This document shows, piece after piece, positions 10,601 through 17,079 of a stretch of 17,079 nucleotides of DNA. The stretch spans positions 27,677 to 44,755 of the forward strand of contig NAOQ01000566.1 of the NCBI GenBank assembly GCA_002751075.1, read 5' to 3'. Within the stretch, counting starts at the first letter, position 1. Each line of letters opens with the position of its first letter. The position numbers and the translations under genes were made by a program. The notes under the pieces were generated by a model. That model was given only the letters and a program-made list of their open reading frames with translations. It had not been told where the DNA came from and searched no databases. Source of the stretch: Ichthyophonus hoferi (Eukaryota; Opisthokonta; Ichthyosporea; Ichthyophonida; Ichthyophonidae).

Positions 10601-12198
10601 TAGCAGTACTAATGATATTTGTACAATACTATATATATTAATGATTGGTTCAATATCAGGAATACACAAGAGTAAAACAATAATTGAACCAATCCAAACA
10701 TCTTTTTACATATTTAAGTACTCAATTGTAATAGAGCATATATCTTATCTTATAAATAAGCACTTACTTCCCACCCAGACCTACACTCTTTGGCCACTCA
10801 TACACACTGTAGCCCTTACTCAACCAATCGTCTTCTATATCCACTAACCCTCCCTTCCAATCTCTCTCCCTCCTCATCTTATCAAGGCTGGACACAATAC
10901 CTGCAAATGATCCCAATCGATATTACTATCTTAATAATAGAGCTGTGACGTATGAGAAATTAAAAAATAATGACAAGGCCCTATTAGATTATAATGCTGC
11001 CCTAAGTATTCGCCCTGAGGACCCAGCCGGTAGGTGTTGAGTTATATATATATATATACCATCTTTGTATATTTGTTCTTTTTTTCTCTAATTCTCTTTT
11101 TTTGTCTTTATTCCTTTTACACTATCATATTTTCATTTCGATTGGCTTACTGTGTAACTATCATATGATTCCTCTCATTTTTCTCTCCATTATTTCTTAT
11201 TTGTCTATATATGCATATAGTCTCTCTCCTATCTTGTCTTCTTAAAACTGTATCTTTCTATTTATATAGACTACATGTCATCTCCGTTTAGCCATTAATT
11301 TGTGATTAATTAGTACTTAGTGAACTATTAGTACATCATAGTATTTATGCATATACTCTCCCGTGATTATCACCCAAACAGTCTTTTCCATTGGTAGCAT
11401 TTATTGACCATGTCATAGGCTATCTAACTGATCCATCTATATTTTACGTACTTAAACTAATCAGATAGAATTTTATAACAGCATTGTTAAAGACTTTTTT
11501 AACGCCTTCTTTTATGGAATTAACTATGCCATCTATAATTAATTGGCTTTATCCAATGAATTTTCATATAGTTTAGCCTTACTTGGCACCACAACTAACA
11601 CTCTCTTAGTGATCTTTTCTACTATCAACAATTGATATACTCATTATGCAATCCCCCCCTCTCCCTCTCCTTTTCCCTTTCCCTCTCCCCTCTTCCATTT
11701 CCCTCTTCTATCTTTTTCATTCACAGCTTATTTCTACCGAAGCTCTTTTCATTTAACCAATCGTCAAATAGATCTGGCACAGAAGGATGTGGTTGCTGGT
11801 CTCTTATTGGATCCGACTCACAGTGAGTTACAGGGGCTAGTGAAAAAGATCATAGGTACGCCACCTACTAGCACACTACCATACATTAACACATATACCA
11901 TCATGATTATTGTAGTTTATCTGTTGAAACATTTGTAAACTCTATATGGTTTTGTTACGATCATATTAATATATTGAACTATTGTCATGCAGTCTGATTA
12001 CTAACTTATCTATTTCTTTGTTTATTAATCTAGCGTGAATCTTATTTTTCTTCCACGTAGTTATTTACTTTCCCTCCCTATCACCTCAACATCCTAATAC
12101 CACACTGTCTATGCATTAATACTAATTATTATGCATATATCACAGCAATAGAGACTGAGGAGAAGGAAAGATTTAAACGGCGGCCTAGACGAGAATAG
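4635..12198 (+). CDS. Large TPR-domain protein with giant charged repeat exon (six exons, unrecognised orthologue)
   Basis: Proposed exons are 4635-4660, 5472-5563, 6296-10445, 10887-11029, 11727-11855 and 12146-12198. Each intron is GT-AG and donor/acceptor phases agree at every junction (2, 1, 2, 1, 1). The summed length, 4,593 nt, is exactly divisible by three (1,530 residues). The order is a short N-terminal segment (KCPLDFKQLWAKSSTFRRIV, then HTWD), a roughly 1,380-residue Glu/Arg/Lys-rich region with recurring Trp-Asp-Trp motifs, two TPR units, and a basic tail ending KRRPRRE. TPRs are helix-turn-helix protein-binding modules, so a scaffold or chaperone-partner role is possible, but I do not recognise the family. 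No signal peptide or membrane segment is apparent. The first exon is the weakest link; a fallback start is the ATG at 5539 (1,499 residues). Confidence 0.7.
5105..5283. repeat. CATACTATC-type microsatellite (pyrimidine/A strand)
   Basis: A degenerate array of CATACTAT/TACTATCAT units within the intron before the 92-bp exon. It is the reverse complement in motif of the array at 5797-6085 on the other side of the exon. Confidence 0.85.
5472..5563 (+). CDS. TPR gene, 92-bp exon (KCPLDFKQLW..HTWD)
   Basis: A strong acceptor (TTTTTCCCTTACAG, ending 5471) and donor (G|GTACGT at 5564) enclose a frame reading KCPLDFKQLWAKSSTFRRIV, then VAMAPIHTWD. The phase-2 start fits the mini-exon and the phase-1 end fits the giant exon. 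The amino-acid composition is non-repetitive and protein-like, unlike the flanking intron frames. An internal ATG at 5539 could be the true start if the upstream exon is wrong. No family match is recognised. Confidence 0.65.
5797..6085. repeat. ATAGTATGATAG microsatellite with higher-order repeats
   Basis: An array of ATAGTATG/TATAGTAG units. Inside it, a longer unit beginning AGTATGATA recurs at 5871, 5941 and 6019. The steps are 70 and 78 bp; the second unit carries one extra 8-bp GTATAGTA. It lies in the intron between the 92-bp exon and the giant exon. Confidence 0.85.
6296..10445 (+). CDS. TPR gene, giant 4,150-bp exon: charged, Trp-motif repeat region
   Basis: The acceptor is a classic TTTTTGCTACACAG ending at 6295; the donor is AAAG|GTGTGT at 10445/10446, phase 2, matching the TPR exon. 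The frame is open for about 1,383 codons. It starts VTLTMRNSMLLVKNSNEVWG, then becomes very rich in Glu, Lys, Arg, Asp and Asn, with near-homopolymeric RE/KE runs at about 6640-6930 and 8220-8400. These are likely single-alpha-helix or coiled-coil segments. A recurring motif (W-I/L/C-D-W-A/V) appears with its first Trp at 7057, 7969, 8512 and 8857, and a looser version (W-L-A-W-A) at 7588. Two sub-motifs also recur: V.V.AMET at 8083 and 9028, and MKDNMWD/LKDNLWD near 7747 and 9274. The C-terminal end (from about 9690) is a helical linker (KEMARVAEEERKEKNRLYCL) into the TPRs. There is no sign of transposon origin. The sense strand is almost wholly purine-rich. Confidence 0.8.
10446..10886 (+). 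other. Intron with a 12-bp inverted repeat and the left part of a duplicated block
   Basis: GATTGGTTCAAT (10643-10654) and ATTGAACCAATC (10683-10694) are perfect reverse complements separated by 28 nt. From 10657 the intron matches 16689 onward (see the duplication entries). The acceptor is CTCATCTTATCAAG ending at 10886. Confidence 0.6.
10657..11235 (+). repeat. Direct repeat copy 1 (intron + TPR exon + intron)
   Basis: This block resembles 16689-17079 at roughly three in four positions by eye, for example AATAGAGCAT, TTATCTTATAAAT, CACTTACTT, CCTACACTC, TTCTATATCCACTA and, past the exon, ATTCC.TTTACAC and CATATAATT-like stretches. Only copy 1 contains the TPR exon 10887-11029 and its donor. 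Confidence 0.8.
10887..11029 (+). CDS. TPR gene, TPR repeat 1 exon
   Basis: It reads LDTIPANDPNRYYYLNNRAV, then TYEKLKNNDKALLDYNAALS and IRPEDP. Key TPR consensus positions are present: N-R-A in helix A, Y-x-K-L, then D-K-A-L-x-D-Y-x-A-A-L in helix B, and the closing P-x-D-P. The phase-2 start joins the giant exon (AG|G = Arg) and the phase-1 donor GTAGGT is at 11030. This exon is absent from the diverged copy near the right edge. Confidence 0.85.
11030..11726 (+). other. Intron, 697 bp, strongly pyrimidine-rich at the 3' end
   Basis: It starts GTAGGT and ends TTTTTCATTCACAG. The run of C/T from about 11650 to 11726 is an extended polypyrimidine tract; a short frame in it is a chance Ser/Leu/Pro reading. 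The first about 200 bp belong to the duplicated block. Confidence 0.7.
11727..11855 (+). CDS. TPR gene, TPR repeat 2 exon
   Basis: It reads YFYRSSFHLTNRQIDLAQKD, then VVAGLLLDPTHSELQGLVKK. Read as a second TPR, Y-F-Y-R-S-S aligns with helix A, A-x-x-D-V-x-A-G-L-x-L-D-P with helix B and its exit, followed by a capping helix (ELQGLVKKII). The phase-1 start completes an Ala codon with the previous exon; the donor G|GTACGC is phase 1. It is more diverged from the TPR consensus than repeat 1. Confidence 0.8.
12146..12198 (+). CDS. TPR gene, terminal exon (basic tail and stop)
   Basis: The acceptor ATATCACAG ends at 12145. The exon reads AIETEEKERFKRRPRRE and stops at TAG 12196-12198. The phase-1 join gives a smooth continuation of the capping helix (KKIIAIETEE). 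The KRRPRR cluster could act as a nuclear-localisation or RNA-binding patch, but that is inference. Confidence 0.75.
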
Positions 12199-12238
12199 TA
12201 ATCTAATGCAAAGAAAGTATGCCATAATATACCTGAAT

Positions 12239-12292
12239 GTAAGCCTTATATCCCTTCTGCCAGTGAGTATATAATAGATATATAAGGCTTAC
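12239..12292 (+). repeat. Perfect 13-bp stem hairpin in the presumed 3' UTR
   Basis: GTAAGCCTTATAT (12239-12251) pairs exactly with ATATAAGGCTTAC (12280-12292), with a loop of 28 nt. It begins 41 nt after the TPR gene stop codon, so it should lie in the 3' UTR. Confidence 0.75.
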
Positions 12293-12579
12293 TGTAGTTT
12301 AGAATAATGTAAAATTTGGGGCCCATTTGATGGAATAATATGCTAGACTGACAATAACCATTGTTTTGTTTTTTTTCGTTTCTTGTTTAATTTTTCTGAA
12401 CTTCCTTTTGCATTTTCTTTTTCAAAAACGTATGACTATTAGTATTAATCTGTCTCATCCTATCGTATATGTGAGTTACATTTCATTATATAAACCCTGT
12501 CACGGTTAAAACAATTTTATTCTACCAATTGGCTAATTTGGTTTGGTAATTAGTAATTCCCCCTGAATGATACTAGAAC

Positions 12580-12630
12580 AATAAAGTTTATTACGGGCTA
12601 CCTTGTAAATAAAATTAAAACAAAATAAAA
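12580..12630 (+). promoter_or_regulatory. Candidate polyadenylation signals of the TPR gene
   Basis: AATAAA occurs at 12580-12585 and 12608-12613, with a third close behind. These are the first canonical hexamers I see after the stop at 12198, implying a 3' UTR of about 400 nt. In such AT-rich DNA the motif is common by chance. Confidence 0.35.
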
Positions 12631-13380
12631 CCTACAATGACAACTATTGTCTAAACGATATCGGCTACTGTTATCTTTTTTTTTTGGATTTCCTGTTATT
12701 CATAGTCAGTCTGCATGGGTGTCAAGTTTTTATTAAAGGTTGACATTCAGTTATCAACAGGGTGATAGCAGGAAGTTAAATCATTATTGTAATATTATTG
12801 CTTTTGATGGTTTTGATCAGGTCTGAACTGATCATTTTGTTTAGTTAGATATTTCCTTATTTCTAATTATGTACGTGTTTAGAATCATAACAAATTCTGG
12901 CACATCTAGCTTTTCTTTATACTTGTGACAATTAAGAAGTCAGGCATTTAAGCTTTGTATAGCATAGCTTTCAATGTACTATATGTAATGTTGTATTCCT
13001 CATTGATTCAAGTCCATGCTCAACAATCATATAATGACGTGCTAGTTCTATTTTATTTTTATTTATAACAATATTTTTAATAAAGTTAACAAGTTAGCAT
13101 ACATGCTTGTTAACTTGTTTAGATGTAGAAAGATGTATTCTATATATATAATAGCTACAATGTACATGATGTTAAGGTACCGAGTAAGGGGTTATACCGG
13201 TAACTCTTGGCATTCTAGAATCATAGGAACCTTGTAAATAATGATATCACGTGATACAATTTGAAATGAGTGAGTAACACGATGGATTGAGATTGTGATT
13301 CTTTATTAGAAATAATGATCTCAACAATAACTTATAATATAATATAGTTAATAATATATAGTATCATAAACATAAATATA
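12631..13380. other. Intergenic, AT-rich, with one short palindrome
   Basis: No gene is supported. GTTAACAAG (13085-13093) and CTTGTTAAC (13106-13114) form an 11-bp hairpin if the flanking A/T pairs are counted, with a 12-nt loop. ATCACGTGAT near 13245 is a perfect 10-bp palindrome. Confidence 0.55.
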
Positions 13381-13669
13381 ATGTTGGGAATAGTAAGTAG
13401 AAACAGGAGCTTTCCTGTGACCTACATTTGTTTAGAAGAAGGGAGAATACCGAATTAAGGGGCATTTTTAAACTGTTCCTTTGCATACACGGAGTACAGA
13501 TATGCTAAAGTATATTTTTATTATTAAACAAGTCAGTTAAGACTTATCTTAGGCAGGATGCCTAAGCAATGAGTTATCTGAACCCCGTGTATGCAAAGGA
13601 ACTCCTGAATAATTTTAAACGAATATAGGTCACAGGAACGCTCCTGTCTAGACTTGATGTTTTCAACAT
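13381..13669. mobile_element. Foldback/MITE-like element A, arms about 85-110 bp
   Basis: The left arm (13381-13492) and right arm (13585-13669) are reverse complements. Matching blocks from outside in are ATGTTG, ACAGGAGC.TTCCTGTGACCT, GTTTA, TTTAAA and GTTCCTTTGCATACACGG. The left arm carries about 25 extra bases. The 92-bp centre holds its own small hairpin (TTAGGCA-GGA-TGCCTAA). There is no coding content. This structure fits a non-autonomous foldback or MITE; no target-site duplication was identified. Confidence 0.75.
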
Positions 13670-13735
13670 GCTAGCAGGGATTTACTGCACTGTATGGGTA
13701 ATTGCCCAGTGGAACCGTGATGAGCTCATAACCCC

Positions 13736-13877
13736 ATAACGATATGTGACTAATTGTTGGCTCACAGGCTTGCGTAATTGAATTAAGTCTTGTTTTTACC
13801 GCTAGCCCAGCAAAGATACACAGAACTTAATTAAAGTACACAAGCCTGTGAGCCAATTGTTAGTTACAGATCGTCAT
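13736..13877. mobile_element. Foldback/MITE-like element B, arms about 55 bp
   Basis: The left arm 13736-13790 and right arm 13820-13877 are reverse complements, with the best-conserved core TTGGCTCACAGGCTTG plus AATTAAGT near the 29-nt loop. Mismatches are few and partly compensated. It lies 66 bp from element A. The arms do not resemble those of A, so it is a different family or a different part of one larger structure. Confidence 0.75.
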
Positions 13878-14546
13878 AGATAGCATCATGGTATACCATA
13901 ATTTATAGTATATAACATAATACCGTTAATAATAAATAGTATAAAGTACAGTTTAGTTAATAATATATAATATGTGCAAAGTTATTTTATCTGTGTTAAT
14001 GGTGCTTAGAGCCATTTCCTTTGCGACTGAACCGTTGTCTTTATTACTGTATGTTTCTTTTGCTCAAAAGCCCGTTTTGTTCAAATTCGCTCTGGCAGAA
14101 TATTAACGAATGAGCATAGCTTCAAGGACCTAATTGGTGCTAAAAAATATCTGGTCTATTGAATCTAAAATAGGCTAATTATTTTATTGGTTGTAGGTCA
14201 TTGCTTTATGTTATTTTATGCGTTGATTGAATTATCAGCGTTGTAGTAACAAGTTCTAAACCAGTAAGATCATTGTCAAAAATTCCCAATTAAACTTAAC
14301 TAAGAAGGAACACTTTTATCAAAGGTTTGAATCTCTCTTGTCTAGATTGAGTAATTTGGTTTTGTAGTTGATGAATCATGGTAAAAATAAAAAATTCTGG
14401 AACTATCTGGTAGCAAGTATTACCCTTCTGGTAAAATTTATTCGAGTTAAAAAGATGCAGTCAAAAAAAAGTTATGCAGGAAAATAAGTCCGAAATAAAT
14501 CCGATTTTATTGAGTTTCTTTGGGTATACTTCAAGTATTCCTCATC
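13878..14546. other. Intergenic, AT-rich; nothing supported
   Basis: I see no gene, RNA gene or clear repeat. A stretch around 13890-13970 (TAGTATATAACATAATACCG, TTAATAATA) resembles the AT-rich DNA at 13330-13380 on the other side of the foldbacks, but the simplicity of the sequence makes this weak. Confidence 0.5.
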
Positions 14547-15176
14547 CTACTTAGGAGGAGTACTTTCCGATACCGGGAACAGTGTATCAATATACTTCTT
14601 AATCATAAATCTAACCACACTTTTTGGGTATGGTTCACCTAGTGCATTTATGCCAAATCCAGCCATATAGCTATGCCATGCTTGGCTACAGTCGTACATG
14701 TTTATATCTATTTGAGTATCTATAGTGTCTTGTAACCTAGTGATATAGTAAGCATTAAAATATTTTTTATCATCATTTATTAAAGTGTCCAGGGTAGGCA
14801 TGATCATGCTATCAGCCTCAGGATGTGGATATATATCTGGATCCAGTCCATCTTCTGCGATGTCACTCCAAGCATCACAGTATACGAAGAACTCCTGGTA
14901 GTCCTTCTTGGTCAAGTGGTCTAGGTATAGGTCACCCTGGGCTTGGGTGACAGAGTGGAGGAACCTCAATATGGAGATCCTATTGTTCCAGACATCGTTC
15001 TGGTATGATGGCACTTTCACTACTTTGTGGACCAGCTTGTTGGCTGTAATGAATACTGGAGTGGAGTAAATAAACGTGTCAGCCATATACTTAACCTGCA
15101 CATTGCAGGGCTCTCCACCGAACAACAATTTCAAGGTTTCACCATCCTCTATGGTAAAGTAGGGTTCATCCCACAA
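14547..15176 (-). pseudogene. Fossil fragment of a parvovirus NS1-like SF3 helicase (endogenous viral element)
   Basis: A minus-strand reading frame of about 209 codons carries the later motifs of a superfamily 3 helicase: a WDEP acidic (Walker B-like) block, then K-x-L-F-G-G-E-P-x-x-V-x-V-K (B'), then STPVFITAN (motif C, ending in the sensor Asn), and about 17 residues on, a W-N-N-R-I segment that may hold the arginine finger. This order and spacing match parvovirus/densovirus NS1 (K.ILGG..VRV..K ... PVI.TSN) better than circular Rep or papillomavirus E1. The rest is an unassigned C-terminal domain. The copy is incomplete: the nuclease domain and Walker A are not present in the frame and no capsid gene is recognisable. 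Few breaks are seen in the surviving part, so it is either fairly young or was preserved. It is visibly richer in G+C than the DNA on both sides, consistent with foreign origin. Confidence 0.6.
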
Positions 15177-15263
15177 GATAACCCTCTTATTACAGCAGGA
15201 TCCTCCACGATTACGTCATGCGATTTCAAGTCTCCCAAGGTCCCTACAATGTCAGGGCGCTAA

Positions 15264-16688
15264 ATGTTCCTTGATCTACAGCTTACTCAGTACAATAGCA
15301 TAGTACAAATTATAGCTGTTACATACATATATACCTATTATTATGGTAGAACATACCTCTCTATATTTGGAAAGGCTAATAGGTAGGCTTACTAACGTAA
15401 TAATTTTATTATAGTATCATTATTAGTAGAAACATAGTATGAGCAAACTATTATATGAATGACAGATAAAGACCTGAATCAATCACATATGAAATATAAC
15501 ATATAGTAGCCTAGCAACAGGGCAAAACCTTGACTCCTCTCAGAGAGATTTGACTTTAAATTACAATCCAAAATCTTACAGTAAAAAGGCAAAGAAACCC
15601 TACAATAATATTTATACCCTTGTATTCCTGGAAAATTGTGGAGATATTAATAAGAAATATTAAGAATATATTGTTGGATAAAAAAATAATGTATATATAC
15701 GTAAGTGAAAACTTCATATGAGTGGCCAAAATCTTGTGGCGCAATTGAAATCCTCTGAGATTACACTTGTGTTCATTTGAAATTTCCCGTTTCAATCAGG
15801 TAAGCATGCTTAAATATTAATGTAAATGCATGAAATGCCTTTTAAATACTAATCTAATTCCTATCACTGAACACTTGCGAATTTAGTAATATCTTGCAAG
15901 TATATAGAATATGTACTCAGGTAAGTTTCATTTACTATAAAATCCTATGAATTATAATTAATACAGTTCTTGAACACTGGTACTATTCTTAAGCATAATT
16001 CTTTTATGATATATATTAATTGTGTCTTCTTCAAAGATTGTAACTCTCTTTATCTTTAAGGAATAGTATCAAAATAGGTTGACCTTTAAATCTAATACAC
16101 AGAAAATGTTTTTCAACCTAATGGGTTTACGTATTTGAACTACTTATCCAAATAATCATAGGTTTACTAATCACACTACCCTACTTAGCTTTACATTCTT
16201 CCACCTAACATAGGAATCACCAAGATTGTCAGTGGTAAAATCTTACTTTTTAAGGTACAAATATCTTGATAATCTACTGTCTAGTACAATTTTTTTGTTT
16301 TTTTTTTCAACTTGAAACCCTCTTTTTGCATATATGCCATTGTCGGTTAGTATATATCTTCCTCAATATTGTAGGTTGTGTTGTGGGGCTTTTTGTTAGA
16401 CTTGACTTATTGATTTGTCTTTGTTTGTTGTGTAGATGGCTGGTCTGGGTGTAAGCCTCGGGACTTCTTGAATTTTTTTGTGGCTTTAGTTGTTTCTTAT
16501 TATATTGTTTTTGCCTTTGATCCGTTATTTTAAGAGAATCACTATTTGATATTAAAGGAAATTCTTTTCATTTATATGATCCCTCATAAAAATTACATGC
16601 TATGTGGTCTGAATTGAAATACCCTACTGTCGGGTTACGGTTTCGGTGATGTTCTCTTGAATTTTTATGAGCTTCTACATGTGAACTT
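15264..16688. other. AT-rich non-coding DNA; nothing supported
   Basis: Over about 1.4 kb I find no exon with credible splice sites, no RNA gene and no clear repeat. Reading frames near 15556-15795 (minus) and 16266-16454 (plus) are hydrophobic readings of AT- or T-rich sequence and have no family features. Confidence 0.5.
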
Positions 16689-17079
16689 CAGGCATGTCCA
16701 AGAGTGAAACTATAATTAAACCAATCCAAGCATTCCAATAGATATCGAAGTACTTGAAAGTAATAGAGCATTTATTTTATCTTATAAATCAGCACTTACT
16801 TTCCACTTAGGCCTACACTCATTGGTCACCCATACATCCTGTAACCCTTATTCAGCCAATAATCTTCTATATCCACTAGCCTTCCATTCCATTTTTATTT
16901 TTATGTTTTATCTTCTGATAGGCATTTTTTCTTTTCTTTTCAGTTCTTCTTTTTGTCTTATTCCCTTTACACAATCTTATTTTTTATTGACTTACCACGT
17001 ATATTTATCATATAATTTCCCCCTATCTTTCTCTCTATTACTTTTTATTAACTATATACATAGGCTCTATGTTATATTA
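16689..17079 (+). repeat. Direct repeat copy 2: diverged, exon-less copy of the TPR-gene intron block
   Basis: This segment matches 10657-10885 (up to the acceptor of the TPR exon) and resumes matching from about 11075, but the roughly 190 bp holding TPR exon 1 and its donor are missing. At the junction, ...TATCTTCTGATAGG replaces ...CATCTTATCAAGG and runs straight into TTTTTTCTTTTC. It continues to the right edge. Confidence 0.8.

Noticed and set aside
11632-11826. Ser/Pro/Leu-rich plus frame
   Set aside because: Its first part is the polypyrimidine tract before the acceptor at 11726; the rest is the TPR exon in a wrong frame.
15027-15263. Plus-strand 78-codon frame
   Set aside because: It is antisense to the NS1-like fragment and has no recognisable motif.
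15556-15795. 79-codon minus frame, hydrophobic
   Set aside because: AT-rich chance reading; no conserved features and no splice or promoter context.
1-17079. CRISPR arrays, bacterial operons, tRNA or rRNA genes
   Set aside because: No regularly spaced direct repeats with unique spacers, no ribosome-binding-site gene clusters, and no tRNA cloverleaf or rRNA signatures; gene structure is eukaryotic.

Overview
This is a window from an AT-rich, intron-containing eukaryotic nuclear genome. The evidence is GT-AG introns of about 290-810 bp with pyrimidine-rich acceptors, reading frames that only make sense when spliced, eukaryote-specific gene content (a spliceosomal factor), abundant microsatellites, and decayed eukaryotic DNA transposons. 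I cannot name the lineage from the sequence alone.

Layout, left to right. (1) 1-1841, minus strand: the first three coding exons of a CDC40/PRP17 (second-step splicing factor) gene. It starts at 1841 and runs off the left edge before the WD40 domain. (2) 1842-4634: about 2.8 kb of intergenic DNA with fragments of two DNA transposons (Tc1/mariner-like at about 2660-2880, Merlin/IS1595-like at about 3195-3409), a short 21-bp tandem repeat and an imperfect palindrome. (3) About 4635-12198, plus strand: one large host gene, assembled here from six exons whose splice phases all agree. It encodes about 1,500 residues. A giant 4,150-bp, purine-rich exon encodes a charged, largely disordered region with recurring Trp-Asp-Trp motifs. 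Two downstream exons encode a TPR pair, and the last exon a short basic tail. I do not recognise its orthologue. Its second intron and the one before carry complementary microsatellite blocks that flank a 92-bp exon. (4) 12199-14546: non-coding DNA with a 3' UTR hairpin and two well-preserved foldback elements (13381-13669 and 13736-13877). (5) 14547-15176, minus strand: a fossil fragment of a parvovirus NS1-like SF3 helicase, richer in G+C than its surroundings. (6) 15264-16688: AT-rich DNA with nothing I can support as a gene. (7) 16689-17079: a diverged direct copy of the intron/exon/intron block at 10657-11235 of the TPR gene, but with the TPR exon itself missing.

The two host genes show no sign of acting together; they are separate neighbours transcribed away from each other. 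The most unusual points are the Trp-motif giant exon, the exon-less partial duplicate of the TPR gene, the complementary microsatellites around a small exon, and the foldback pair beside the viral fossil.
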